Assembly (NCBI GenBank): GCA_950295325.1
Contig: OX485803.1
Span: 11,904,001 to 11,968,000 of the forward strand
DNA length: 64,000 bases
Reading direction: 5' to 3'
Source of the DNA: Polytrichum commune
Taxonomy: Eukaryota > Streptophyta > Polytrichopsida > Polytrichales > Polytrichaceae
The notes under the pieces are model-generated. The model had not been told where the DNA came from, made no database searches, and was given only the letters and a program-made list of their open reading frames with translations. Shown piece after piece: positions 36,946 through 47,962 of the stretch. Position 1 is the first letter of the stretch, and each line of letters opens with the position of its first letter. Both the position numbers and the translations under genes were made by a program.

Positions 36946-37629
36946 AACACCAACATGGCTGCCCCAGCAGAAGTGGAACAAACAATCACAACCACGCATG
37001 GAAACTCTAAACCCTAAACCGCCTCCAAAACAATTGTAAGACCTTCAACCAAGAAATTCAAAACCCTACATGGAACTTCACGGTCGCCCTTGATCGTGAA
37101 ACAATTACAAAGGAGACTCTACAAAGGAGATCCTAAACCAACTATAACAAGACATACATGTTGGACTTTGTTACCATAAGCTTCAACAAGGAAGAGCTTC
37201 AAAAAAAAGTTGCCCAAAACACAACGGACTTGAGGAAGAAACAAAACCCTAGGTGTTTTTTTTACAAAGGGCAGTGCATGAAGACAATCAGTAACATGCG
37301 TTGTGATTTTCATCCATTTTGGGCAAACGATAAGCCATTTTTCATGCATCCTTTGTGAGGCATGTGTACAAAATTGATCCTACTAAACATACATCCTAGA
37401 ATCCTTATTTTCAACCCCTGTATTTTTAGTATTTTTAAAGATCGGCCCACGTTTTAAACCTATCTACCTTACTTGTAATGGGATTCTCTATTTTTAATGA
37501 ACCCTTTATTATTTATAATTATTTTATAAATTTTATGTCAAATGAATTTAATTCTCCCTATATTATGCCATAGTTAGTTTTTAAAATGCACTAAGTGAAC
37601 TACTTGGACCCACTTCTTGATTCCAACTT

Positions 37630-38935
37630 TTCCGTGATAAGTAAAACCAATATACTTTTCGAGAATATCTCTGCTTGTAGTTCTTCCAAAAGTCCTTAGA
37701 TTCTTCTTTCAAAACTGTAAATGATAAGTAGAACCAATATGTTTATTAAAGAAATTTTTAGTTGTCTTCTTCTTATAAACTTTGTTCATGTCCCACATTA
37801 AGTTGTGAAATATCTTTACTCCTTTTAATTGAGTCAATACTTTGTGATCCCAACTAAACTTTGGGTATTCCCACAGCCAATGAATCACAAGTCTTTTGGT
37901 GTCTATGCCTTTGACAATATCGTTTATCACGTAATGCCCTTTTACGTTTGTTTTCTCCACGTTTAGCAAAATTCTCCTTTCAGAATATGATGCATTAAGT
38001 GGTCCAATTAATTGTTTTTCTTCAGACCAATCTTGTAGTCTTTCTCGTAAATTGTTGTAGCAATGGATGTTCTCAAACCATAGAAACATTAATCATTGTT
38101 GGTAATGAATTTTGATATTGCTTTCAAGATTTCCAACGTACATTGGTAACAAAGTTTGTATGAAGTATAAGTCGTAAAGGAATCCTTCATGATTTTATTT
38201 GGCTTATTTAGTTGTCCCCGGCATACATTCCCACAAGGTATCCTTGCCCTTGTTCCATACTTTGGAAAATATGATTGTTTGTAATTCTTCATATAATTCC
38301 TTGATTCTTCTTTCAAATTCTGATCGATATGCAAAACTAATATGCATTTCTTCAAGACATCACCACACTTGATCAATGTACACATGATTCATACATATCA
38401 TTAAGTTAAGAAATTTGTTGGTGCCAGTCCATTCTCCTGCTTTGTTGGATTCCTTGATGTTGTTGGGATATTCCCATGGCCAACTTGATATTAATTCTCC
38501 TTGTTTTTTTGTTAAGATCTCTTCTACCAATTTTTGTAAGTGTTTCTCCACGCTTGAATGTCACTCACTAAAGGTTTCTATTGCGGCTTGCCACAATTGG
38601 TTAAGTTGGGACTCTTCTATGTCTACTTTAATAGATTTTCCTTGAGTTATGATCTCCTCGATTATAGTTTCACAAAAGTCAAGAAAACTCAATACATCCA
38701 AAGTATCTTGTATCTCCCGATCATCTTCCGTATGTGTCCACTCACTAATCATTCTTACTAGTGAGGTCCATGATCTCCAAATGTGCTAGATCTCCGTTTA
38801 GTAGATATTCTCTGCAGTGCTCCAATCTTCTTGGCGTGATTCTCCACGTGCTTTGGGTAAGCGTTTGCCAAGAACCTCCTCTTTCATTCCTTTCACTCTT
38901 AAATTACCGAGACATATTATTGGCAAGAATCCCTA
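37630..38935 (-). pseudogene. Unknown protein remnant with an internal ~200-residue repeat
   Basis: The minus strand holds four overlapping ORFs of 63-126 codons that form one decayed coding region. Two segments are clearly homologous to each other: WPWEYPNNIKES, then FLNLMICMNHVY, HISFAYRSEFERR (about 38490-38280); and WLWEYPKFSWDH, then IFHNLMWDMNKVY, GSTYHLQF (about 37885-37715). They lie about 603 bp apart, and a third partial repeat appears at 37690-37640. The DNA also aligns (TTAGATTCTTCTTTCAAA). Glu/Lys-rich, no signal peptide, no catalytic motif seen. I do not recognise the family. The S repeat lies immediately upstream on this strand, so it may be the 5' part of the same element. Confidence 0.4.
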
Positions 38936-38958
38936 GGATGGTTGCCAAAAATGATGAA

Positions 38959-39178
38959 CTCCATCGGTCGTTCCTTTGCCATAAGCTAGGAGGATTCACG
39001 ATGAAACATCGTGTTAATTTATAATTGCTAGAAAATAACTGTATCTCATTAACGTGCTCGATGAAGCCCTTTTAATAAAGTTTTAACCTCCATTGTCTTC
39101 GTTTGATTTGAGTATGATTGCTTTGGAGTTAAGAGATCTCAATCTCAATTGTCTTCACTCTCAATGTAAGTCTCATTA
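38959..39178. repeat. Interspersed repeat S, copy 2
   Basis: Partner of 29271-29490. Here it directly precedes (on the minus strand) the unknown repeated-domain coding remnant. Confidence 0.75.
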
Positions 39179-41399
39179 TTCATGAGAACAATTAGAGATA
39201 GCGAACTCTTGGAGGTGTATCAATATCGTAAAGCTCCATTAATATCATATTTAGTTAAGTTATTTAAATCCTTACTATGAATTGTTGATGACAAGAAAAC
39301 TCTTTAAGGTCTTAATTAAATCTCCCAAAGAAGATCAAACTCTTAGTTCACTTTATGATTTCCGTAAAAACATAAACGTCAAATCATTCATAAGATAGTT
39401 GTATTCATTCTCATAATCAACACTTGATGTTATTATAAGTGTATGTTATCCAATCACTTTCTTTATAAGTTGTAACAGTAGTGAGCATTGTATGTTAATG
39501 TCTTAAGTAGAAATTGCATGTTCTTGCTCTCTTTTTAGCTCAAGTGTTACCATTTAAGATGTAAATATGATTCTTATAAGTGTATTAAGAATGCAATGAT
39601 AAGTCTGACTACATTAATATAATTATAAATGCAATATTTCTCATACTTAATCATATATCATCATAAAACATATCATTAATAATGTAATAACAAAATATGC
39701 ACCCATCATTACTTTCACAGAGCACGAGCTTTAGTTATATAATAATCAATTTCAACACTCCCTTTTGAGGAGTTCAATTGTGAGTGTTTCCTTAAGACAA
39801 AATGAATATACTTGATTTTAATTTCTCAAGTTACCAATGTGAGTTGAGGTTTGATTCAATATCACTTTGGTTCTCAAAGTTCTATTAATTTTCCGAAACC
39901 TTGAGCACTTGAATCCCATCATTTTGCTACTCTTTTGAGCATTTGCTCAAAAAAACCTACTCTTCTCTCAATTGACAAATCATTCAAGTATCATAACACC
40001 CAACAACTCAAAAAACATTTGGAAGAAAGAAAAAAAAGAAGAAAAAGATAACACTCTTGAGTAGATGGTTATTATAAGTATATCCCCAAAGAATGTCTCG
40101 AAGGGAGAAGATACAAGGTAAGCTCAAGTCTTGTTTTGACACTTAAGAAAAATGTCTCGTCTCCCAAAAACATCTCCTTCTAGATAGTATTTTTTTTCCT
40201 TTTAACTAAAATCTATGTTTCAAATGACATCTAACTTCTACCTAGATCTTAGTTCATCTCTAATGTTCTTAGATGAGAGCTTCTCTTAAATGGTTACAAC
40301 AATTAAGCTTCTTGGATGTTTGTAACCTAAAATTATACTTTTATCTTTGTGATAGCTACATATTCTGCATTCAATACGAGTGTAAAATTACCCATACTCT
40401 TTACTAAACATAATTGATAGTTACCAATCCTCAAGGTATAGGTGACATGGGTTCAAATGATTTTTTTGGAAAAAATTCCCACTTAATTTGTGACAATCAA
40501 TAGTCTTATAACTTTCACACTGGATTCTTATTTTATCCTTATTATTTGTTTTTTTCAAAAAGATGGTGTTAATATGTAAGATATCCCTATGTATATTGCC
40601 TAATCTATTACCGTGGATAATGTATCCTATTACCACGCATCTTCCCTCTAATCATGTGGCAGCTTCTAGTTCCGTGGTTGGTTCTCCACTCGTTCCCATG
40701 AGTTCTCGTGAATTCCTATATGGTCCGTCCACCTCAGAGGCTTCGCCTTCGTTGTCATCTCTCTTCTTCAGCTCTCTCTCCTTGGCTATGGTGTTGGCTT
40801 GCCATTGCATTGTTGGTTACTCCAGCGTTATGGCTAGAGTGTGTAGTCTTACCCTTTACCTTGGTTTTGAGCTAGGTATCAATAGTCATGGCATTGTCAA
40901 TTTTGGCCTGATCAAAATTCTAGTATCATATAGATTCCCGATGGGGTCATGTTTTATTATAATTCCATCCAAATTTCCAAGTGCTAGCTTTAATGGAAAG
41001 TAACTGAATATTACTACTTTTTTTGGGGGGGGGGGCACATAATACAATTACTTTATTCCAAGATGCAGTGAACATACAACTATGGTTGAGTAATGTTCAG
41101 TGTGGAGACTACTTCTCTAGGGCCACTATGAGAGGTATGCTCTTGCAATTCTCTAGGGCCTTTCCTTTGGAACAAGTTCCCATCTCTTGCGTTAGTGTCC
41201 AATCCAATGAGAAATTGTGATAGAGAATCACCACTCTTGTTGTAAGGTAAGTGGCACCATTATGGACACCTCCAACTTCACTCACATTTATGACTCTTGG
41301 ATCGGCTCAAGTTATGTCTCATATGGTTAACAATTGTGAATCACAAAAATGATTGTTTCAAGATGCTAATTAAAGAAATAAGATTTCAATGTGAAATTT
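39179..41399. other. No gene assigned; one 146-codon ORF
   Basis: AT-rich left part. The ORF at 40563-41003 (plus) is Ser/Leu-rich and has no recognisable domain. The minus strand over 40640-40830 reads as charged sequence (KERELKKRDDNEGEASE) and may be the older coding strand, but is broken. A poly-G tract lies at about 41021-41035. Confidence 0.3.
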
Positions 41400-41530
41400 A
41401 TTACTATCATTAAACGATCGCATAAGACTTCTCAATTGTGTTCATTGTTGAGCTTAGAATGATATTTGTATTTTGAGCACATAGGCCAATCTCATTGTAA
41501 CACATGTTTCTTTGATGTCCACTCTTAACT
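41400..41530. repeat. Interspersed repeat R, partial copy
   Basis: CTTCTCAATTGTGTTCA, then CCAATCTC and CATGTTTCTTTGATGT parallel the right half of the copy at 43.7-43.98 kb. Confidence 0.45.
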
Positions 41531-42190
41531 ACAAGCCATGCATATACCACTCAAATTCAAGTTTCTGCTTAAGAAGAATGATGAGGTTATATAAGGTCCA
41601 CAAACCATCACATAAGTGGGCCAGTGCAACAGGTCACGGAATTGTGAGAGATGAATATATTTGTAGATTGTTGATAATCGTTATTTAAATCTCCAAATGT
41701 TAGTCAACAAGGCATGTGCTCTAAATTCTCCGCTCTTTAGCATAAACAAATCCCTGTAAGTTAGTCACCATATTCTTGCTGAAAGTGTGGTATTGTTTTG
41801 GATCATGGTCACGATTTTATGTTAGATTCTTGGTGGTTTGATTCTTCACCGACATGACGAGTGATCATGTCATTGAAGAAATGGTATGCCATACATAAGG
41901 TATGTGGGTGTTACTTGTGTAGTAAGTTTTCTGCTAGGGCTTAAAAACAACAAAACCCAGGGAACAAAGTCTCCAGGAAGACTGAGATAGTGTCTATAAG
42001 GGTTAATGTCACATTGGATTAAGGTTCACAATAACATTATGGGGTAATTCTCACTCTTGACTCCCTTCCCTCTTAATTTATCCCATCTTTTTTCTTCTTT
42101 ATTAATTCTTATGTGATAATTCGGTAGTGAGTGTTGTCTGTCCTATCTTTCAGGTAGGTACTATCACTCTAAGGTTCGACCTATTTCCGT
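41531..42190. other. No gene recognised
   Basis: Intergenic sequence without noted repeats. Confidence 0.35.
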
Positions 42191-42200
42191 CGTGAATTTG

Positions 42201-43639
42201 GACTATAGTCTCATAAATTTCGTAACCTTGGACTATTGTCTTTGAGTATCCGGTCCATAGTCATCCAATGGATTTTCATCCTATTGGGGTTAGTATCATT
42301 TGATTTCCATAAAACAACATCACAAGATCTTCAATTCAAACTCAAATTATCTCATTCAATACAATGGATTCGTTAATTATTTTATTCGTATTAATCTTCA
42401 TTTAATAACTTATCTCAATCATGAACCATTTTCCATTCCATTCCGGTCTACAATCTCTGCACATTCCAAGATAGAATAACAACACGGGACTATATTCCAT
42501 ATTAGTTCTAAGCTTTAGGTATCTTAGTATTATTCCAACCAATCAACTATGTAATCTTAGTCACTTCTTCTTCAACTCATTATCTCAACATTGCAATGTA
42601 ATCTCACATGCTCGGCAATGATGACCACTTTATCTCTCAGCCTGCATTCCTATCATGTCATGGGTTAGCCTATCTGTATTCCCATCATTAAACAACACTC
42701 CTGCCCACATTGAACCTAATTGATAAGTATGTCCTCACTTTTCTAAAGTATTGTGCATCCCTGTATGCTTCCTTCTCTGTCTCTTCCACCTTCCTTCCTC
42801 GCATATTGCTAACCCTCACTGTCCTGACTATAGTCTTTCGCGGCTCTTTACACTCACGCTAAGGCTCAACTCTGCGACATTATCTCTCTCTCTCTCTGCG
42901 CAGAGATTTTGGTCGTGCCTGGTTCTCGATAACGCTAATCAGGTTTGTCTTTCCGCATTTCTCTCAGTCCTTGCCTCTCCTGTAGCGCTCTGATTGACTA
43001 TAGTCCTATCACTCTTACAACATTTTATTCTTCCTTCCATTGCTTATTTCATTTTCGCTTTGCTTCCTCAGATTTTTGTTATTTTCATATATTCCTTCTT
43101 TGATGTGTCTACTCGTATTCCAAAATACTTACGCTCCTGCTTGCTCTATCACATTACTCTTCTCTTCACACAATCAATTCCGTAATTTATCAACCACTCT
43201 GTGACTTCAATCTCTCACTTACATTCCTATTCTCTCACTTGCTTCAATCATTCCATGCACATCCTGACATTATTTCCATACACTTGCATACTCCGCAACA
43301 TAACTTAATTACTTTCAAATTGATTACAGTATCAAGACTTCACTCTATCACAGAGTTGAAGCTAAGTTTTCCACTCGGCATTTGGCCGATCCTACTCATC
43401 CTTCGCTTATCAGCGACTACTCTAGACTATAGCCTGAAAACACTCGTTGATTATGGCCTGTTTCCTCTCTCGGCCGATAGTCTCTTATCGTCCTCATCTT
43501 CTCAGGCGGTTACAACTCCTTCCTGAGGTCATTTGGTTTCTAAAACCACTGTAAAAGTCCTTTCATCTGACTATAGTCCGATTTTTCCATCCATTCGTCC
43601 AAAAACTTGGCTCAAAAAACCTACATTCAGACTATAGCC
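42201..43639. repeat. Pyrimidine-rich block with recurring GACTATAGTC palindrome
   Basis: The 10-bp palindrome GACTATAGTC occurs exactly at 42201, 42826, 42996 and 43569. One-mismatch forms are at 42231 (GACTATTGTC), 43425 and 43630 (GACTATAGCC); a looser form (GTCCATAGTC) is at 42253. The block is C/T-rich and richer in GC than its flanks. Its ORFs (42751-43526) read as Ser/Leu low-complexity and are not called as genes. Confidence 0.6.
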
Positions 43640-43710
43640 TAAAAATCTGCTCTACAACTTGGTTCGTTTTTCATGTTCTTGAACTTCTACCAATTACATT
43701 TACACAACAA

Positions 43711-43975
43711 AACTTGTGTTGCATTAGCAAATCTATGATGATACATATGCAAAAAAAACGTTTTGAAAATCGGACCTCCCAAGATTGAGTTATGGTTATT
43801 GGAAGTGCATGTTTGTTGATTTCTTAATTGGATACAAAGGTCTTCCCAGTTGTGTTCACTATTGAGTGTAGAGTAGTTGTTCATATTTGAAGACGTAGTC
43901 CAATCTCTTTTAAACATGTGTCTTTATGATGTTGCTCTTTGATCCTCACTCAACCCATGCCAATCAAATATAGGG
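43711..43975. repeat. Interspersed repeat R, copy 2
   Basis: Homologous to 12450-12660; see that entry. It starts right after the palindrome-rich block with the shared CTTCTACCAATTACATTT. Confidence 0.6.
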
Positions 43976-44075
43976 TCTCATTAAGAAAACAAGCCAGTTA
44001 CGACCCATCTAGTTTAGGTCTCAATTTTCAAATAAGTGACATTGTTGAATTGGTGACGCTAAACACCATAATGTA

Positions 44076-44688
44076 AAGGTAGATATATGGAAAACGGTGA
44101 AAATAAGTTGATTCCGCAAGAAAGAGTGACGTGAAATTTGTGCAATGTTTTCCAAATTTGGAGTAAAGGAAATGATAAGGAATGCAACTTGCATCATAAT
44201 GTTTTTATGTAAATAATTAGTTACAATTTCCCAGAGGCAAGTAAGTCTAACCCCCTACTTGTACACTAGAGTCTCCCTAATTTGAGCATCAAAACATTCT
44301 ACTATGCATACGAATCTAGACAAAACAATTAACTTAATGGCACCCAAAAGTGATGGCATGTGGTGGGAAACAACACTTAAGGTAGATATATGGAAAATGG
44401 TGAAAATAAGTTGATTTGACCATAAAGAGTGGCTTGAAATTTGTGCAATATTTTTCAGAGATGAAGTAGAGGAAATGATGAGGAATGCAAGTTGTTTTGT
44501 TAATTTTATTACCTATAGATAATTAGTTACATTTTCCACAAAGAGGAAAGCAAGTCAAACCTCCTATTCATACACTAGAGTCTCCCCAAACTGAGCATCA
44601 AAATATCCTACCCTACATACAAATGCACACAAAACAATTAACTCAATAGCGCCCAAAAGCAATCGCAAGTGGTGTGAAACAACACCTA
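44076..44688. repeat. Tandem duplication, two ~305-bp units
   Basis: Units 44076-44378 and 44379-44688 share AAGGTAGATATATGGAAAA starts and CAAAACAATTAACT and GTGTGAAACAACAC-like ends. Divergence (about 20 percent by eye) makes it much older than the 2-kb duplication. Confidence 0.8.
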
Positions 44689-45009
44689 TCCAACCAATCA
44701 CTACATACCACCTATCATTACATCCTTCTCTGCCCACCACTTTTATAATTATCCATGTTGGGTTCACACAAGAAACATCTTACCCATGGTCTAATGCACC
44801 AATACACCGTTCATGATATTTAGTGTCACTTACTATTCAAAGTTACGCAATGATATAACTATTTATCAAGAATGTAAAAGTTTACCAAGCAAAGTCATGT
44901 ATGTTCTATAATGTCCGAACAACCTATTCAACTTTTGTGAGAAAAAATTGAAGTCAAGAGTAAGAAGTTATTGCATCGCATAATTCCAAATAGCAAGTGA
45001 CACTGAATA

Positions 45010-45507
45010 CAGTAGCCTCCCGCCTAAGTACGCAACTTGAACATGGCAGGATTGTGCGTACTTAGCCGGTAGGTGCGCACTTTAGGGTTTAGGGTTCCTA
45101 ATCGCTTGATTCGGCTGCAATGTCGAAGAAACCGAACGGGAAACGCCTCAATGAGTCTTAGCGATGTGAGATCATAGCAAAGTTGAGCAAGATGGATGCT
45201 CACAGTAAAAGGGCTATAGCGCGCGAGTACGATGTTAGTGAAGGAGCTATCAGAAAGGTGTGGGACAAGCGGGAGCAAATCCTATAGCGATCTGCCTTAA
45301 TGTCTGATGAAGCTAAAGAGAAGACTTTTCGATCCTCTATTGGTCATTTCACCGAGCTTGAAGACATGCTTTACATCTGGATTGAGAGCATGCGTCGTGC
45401 CAATCTATGACAATCCATGACATGTTGAACTAAATAAATCTTAACCCTATTTTTTCGGAAAAATAATGCGTACTTAAACGGGTGCGTATTTAGGCGGGAG
45501 GCTACTG
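45010..45507 (+). mobile_element. pogo/Tigger-like Tc1/mariner element, 498 bp
   Basis: Starts CAGTAGCCTCCCGCCTAAGT and ends with its reverse complement; 24 of 25 terminal bases match. TA flanks both sides (45008-45009 and 45508-45509), the Tc1/mariner-superfamily target site. CAGTAG termini are typical of pogo/Tigger elements. Additional TGCGTACTTA copies sit inside both ends (about 45055 and 45466), possible transposase binding sites. The interior encodes only the N-terminal DNA-binding part of a transposase, so the copy is non-autonomous. Confidence 0.88.
45120..45410 (+). pseudogene. Truncated pogo/Tigger transposase: CENP-B-like HTH only
   Basis: ATG at 45120 opens a 96-codon frame to TGA 45408-45410, with in-frame TAG at codons 14 and 56. 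It reads KRLNES then RCEIIAKLSKMDAHSKRAIA and REYDVSEGAIRKVWDKRE, a psq/CENP-B N-terminal helix-turn-helix that binds the element's TIRs. The following SSIGHFTELEDMLYIWIESM begins the second HTH (Tc5 type). The DDE catalytic domain is absent. With only two stops in otherwise clean coding sequence, the remnant is younger than the Tc1-like copies at 13-15 kb. Confidence 0.75.
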
Positions 45508-45510
45508 TAC

Positions 45511-46168
45511 CATAAACAGTGTAGTTTATTCACTTACTGTTTTCGGTTTTTCCATCTTAAATGTGTTCCATCTTAGTGTCACTGAACACTAAATACTAGA
45601 AACAATGTACTTGAATCCAACTAGTGGTAGGTAGAAAGCACTTGTATTATATAGTTTCAGGTGCTTCAAATCAAAGCCTCTTTTCCCTTATGAATACGCC
45701 ACCTAGAAACCTACCTCCTCTATCTTCTCCCTTAGTTAGTGCAAATTATGAGTTCATATCATGGCTTCACTCTCATAACCAATTTGAAGGAAACGAGTAC
45801 AACAACACTGCAACCCCTCATTGATTGATAGCTACGCATATTTTGCAGAATAGAGGCAAGTTGAACCTAAATTTGTGACGCATTAATTTTTATTTTATTT
45901 TCAAAAGCAACCCTAAAATTGGGGTTGAACCTTTGCAAAGTTGTAAACAATCTTGGATGTGTATATAGTAGGTGTATACATGGTCTCAATACACAACTTT
46001 TCCTAATAGCATAACAAAAAAGTACCTGAGCGATATCAAATTTGTAAGAAGGATGAAATATTGGTATCTATTGGGTATGAAAGATGACATAATTTGTGTA
46101 TGTCTTCGTTCCTTATACCACATTGATGCTAGGATGATTTTACTTAGAAAAATGAAAGTCTTGAATAG

Positions 46169-46199
<31 letters not shown>

Positions 46200-47155
46200 A
46201 TCCTTAAATACTTGCATGTTATCAATACCCCCAAAAATATGCAAAAATCTCGTTGTGTACATTTAAATGGTAGTAAGAGAAGATGATACCACTTCGACAT
46301 TGGTTGTAACATGGCAAATGCTTTACTAGCGTTTGAAAATTCAGTCAAGAAGAGGCCATGTTCTGCAATTGACATGATCACGTAAAATCTATCCCAGTTA
46401 GTCATGCCATGGGCCACAACTATTTTGAAGAAAAAAAGCTAAACAGAGTTGGAAGTTCACACCGATAAATCTCGCTTTCCTACATTGCAAACCTTGAAAG
46501 TCTTGGAGACTATAGTTGCACTCAATATACTAGAGTATAGTGTAGAAGTTGTATGCTACACTATTTATTTTAGATAGAGTGAGTAGATAATCATAGGAAT
46601 TACCAAAGACTTGTAACTTCTCACAAAAGATGTAACTTTTAGTATTACATTTGTGTTCTATAAAGTGCATATTGCCCTACATGTGGATCATGTTAGAGCA
46701 AGCCCGTTCTCCTTGCATCTACATTCACACATGTACTTTAACATCCGCAATGCATATGCAGATGTAAGGAAGCCGCCCACTCACTGACATAAATATCAAA
46801 CACGAATGAAAATTTAAGCTAGAAAGTTCAAACTCCTTGCATATGTGAGAGATATGCAGGGAGGGTTATATATAATAAGACAAGTTTTTTTCTTAATCTT
46901 CAACCTACTACTTTTCTCTAGTATCAACTAGTTGTAGATGAACCAAATGAGTTTGAGAATTAACCAAGAGGTTCGAGACTTCAGAAAAAACTACTAGTTG
47001 CATATGATCCAGGTGACTTTGAGAAATAAGCGGTCGAGGTTTGAGACTTAAGAAAAACTACTAGTTACAAATGATAAATTAGTATGGGGCAACCTAATTG
47101 CACATACATATCAGTGTACATCCATACCAAAGCTTCAAGAGACAACACATTGAGG
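45511..47155. other. No gene; (TA)n at 46169-46197
   Basis: AT-rich. A (TA)n microsatellite of about 14 units lies at 46169-46197 and is crossed by chance ORFs on both strands. CTACTAGTTGCA/ATGATCC phrases recur at 46930-47070. No gene recognised. Confidence 0.4.
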
Positions 47156-47962
47156 GTGAGTTTCCATGTAGTCCGCTCGCCCACCATATTCTAGTGTGAA
47201 TAAGGACAAATCCGCCCAAATGTAGAGGGAATATAGTGGGGTAAGGTTTGTATGTGCCAACTAGCTACTCCCATCTTCGCAAATTTGGGCCCACCTACTA
47301 ACCTCTTCTTCTTGGTCATCAAGGATGGAGTTCTAGACTAGCATTGGTTCTCTTGAATCTTCAACGGGTTTGAATCCTTCAGTGACCAACACTTGTAGGT
47401 TAAAGATTCTTTAGTGGGCGCATGGAAGTCCACTGGCACGTGTCCATGGCCCTCCGTATTCTAGTGGACTGCCAAAATGTGGTTGGTTGGCGGATAGTGC
47501 TTAGGTTGGGCTTTCATGTAGGCTACTCGCCCACCAAAGTCTAGTGGAAATATGGGGTGAGCTTCCATGTAGGCCACTTGCCCACCAAATTCTAGAAAAT
47601 AAAAGGTAGGAGGTGTTCGCATGTAGTTAAGCACAAGCCACCATCCAACCACATTACAACAGTCCGCTAGAATATGGAGGGCCATGAACATTGGCCACTA
47701 GACTTCCATGGGCCCATCAACGAATCTTTAACGTATAAGTTATGATCACCAAAGGATTGAGAACCCGGTTTTAAAAAGAAGTTGAAGATTTAACCTGGAG
47801 GAGGAGATTACTAAGTGGGCCCGGATTTGAGAAGATGGGAGCAGCTAGTTGGCACATACGAACCCCACCCCACCCCGCAAGATTCCCTCTACATTTGGGC
47901 GGGTTTGTCCTTATTCACACTAGAAACTGGTGGGCGAGCGGCGTACATGGAAAACTACTCAC
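47156..47962. repeat. Long inverted repeat, ~350-bp arms
   Basis: Arm 47156-47505 pairs with 47612-47962 (shared CTAGTGTGAATAAGGACAAA, GCCCAAATGTAGAGGGAAT, TATGTGCCAACTAGCT, ATGGCCCTCC.TATTCTAG), roughly 80 percent by eye. The ~105-bp centre carries two more direct copies of the terminal phrase CATGTAGG..CTCGCCCACC. No clear target-site duplication. It is either a foldback/MULE-type element or an inverted duplication. Confidence 0.8.

Larger units (their letters stand above)
35636..37608. mobile_element. hAT-like element, family H, long copy (1973 bp)
   Basis: CCCACTTC flanks both ends (35628-35635 and 37609-37616): an exact 8-bp target-site duplication. The ends are decayed TIRs of the form GGGTAGGTCAY...TGCATTTT. 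About 180 bp at the left end and 230 bp at the right end are homologous to the 560-bp element at 56849-57408 (shared TTTTTGTGCACCACGTG, CATTGCAATTTTTTGTA, AATGGGATT, TATATTATGCC, TTTTTAAAATGCACTAAGTG). The middle 1.5 kb is absent from the short copy. No hAT transposase motif could be read, so the long copy is also non-autonomous, and it may carry captured host sequence. Confidence 0.85.

Noticed and set aside
29271-39178. Pair of LTRs of one ~10-kb retrotransposon
   Set aside because: The two S copies are direct repeats, but the fossils between them lie in opposite orientations and no LTR end signatures or target duplications are visible.
40563-41003. 146-codon plus-strand ORF
   Set aside because: Ser/Leu-rich without domain; the minus strand looks more protein-like but is broken.
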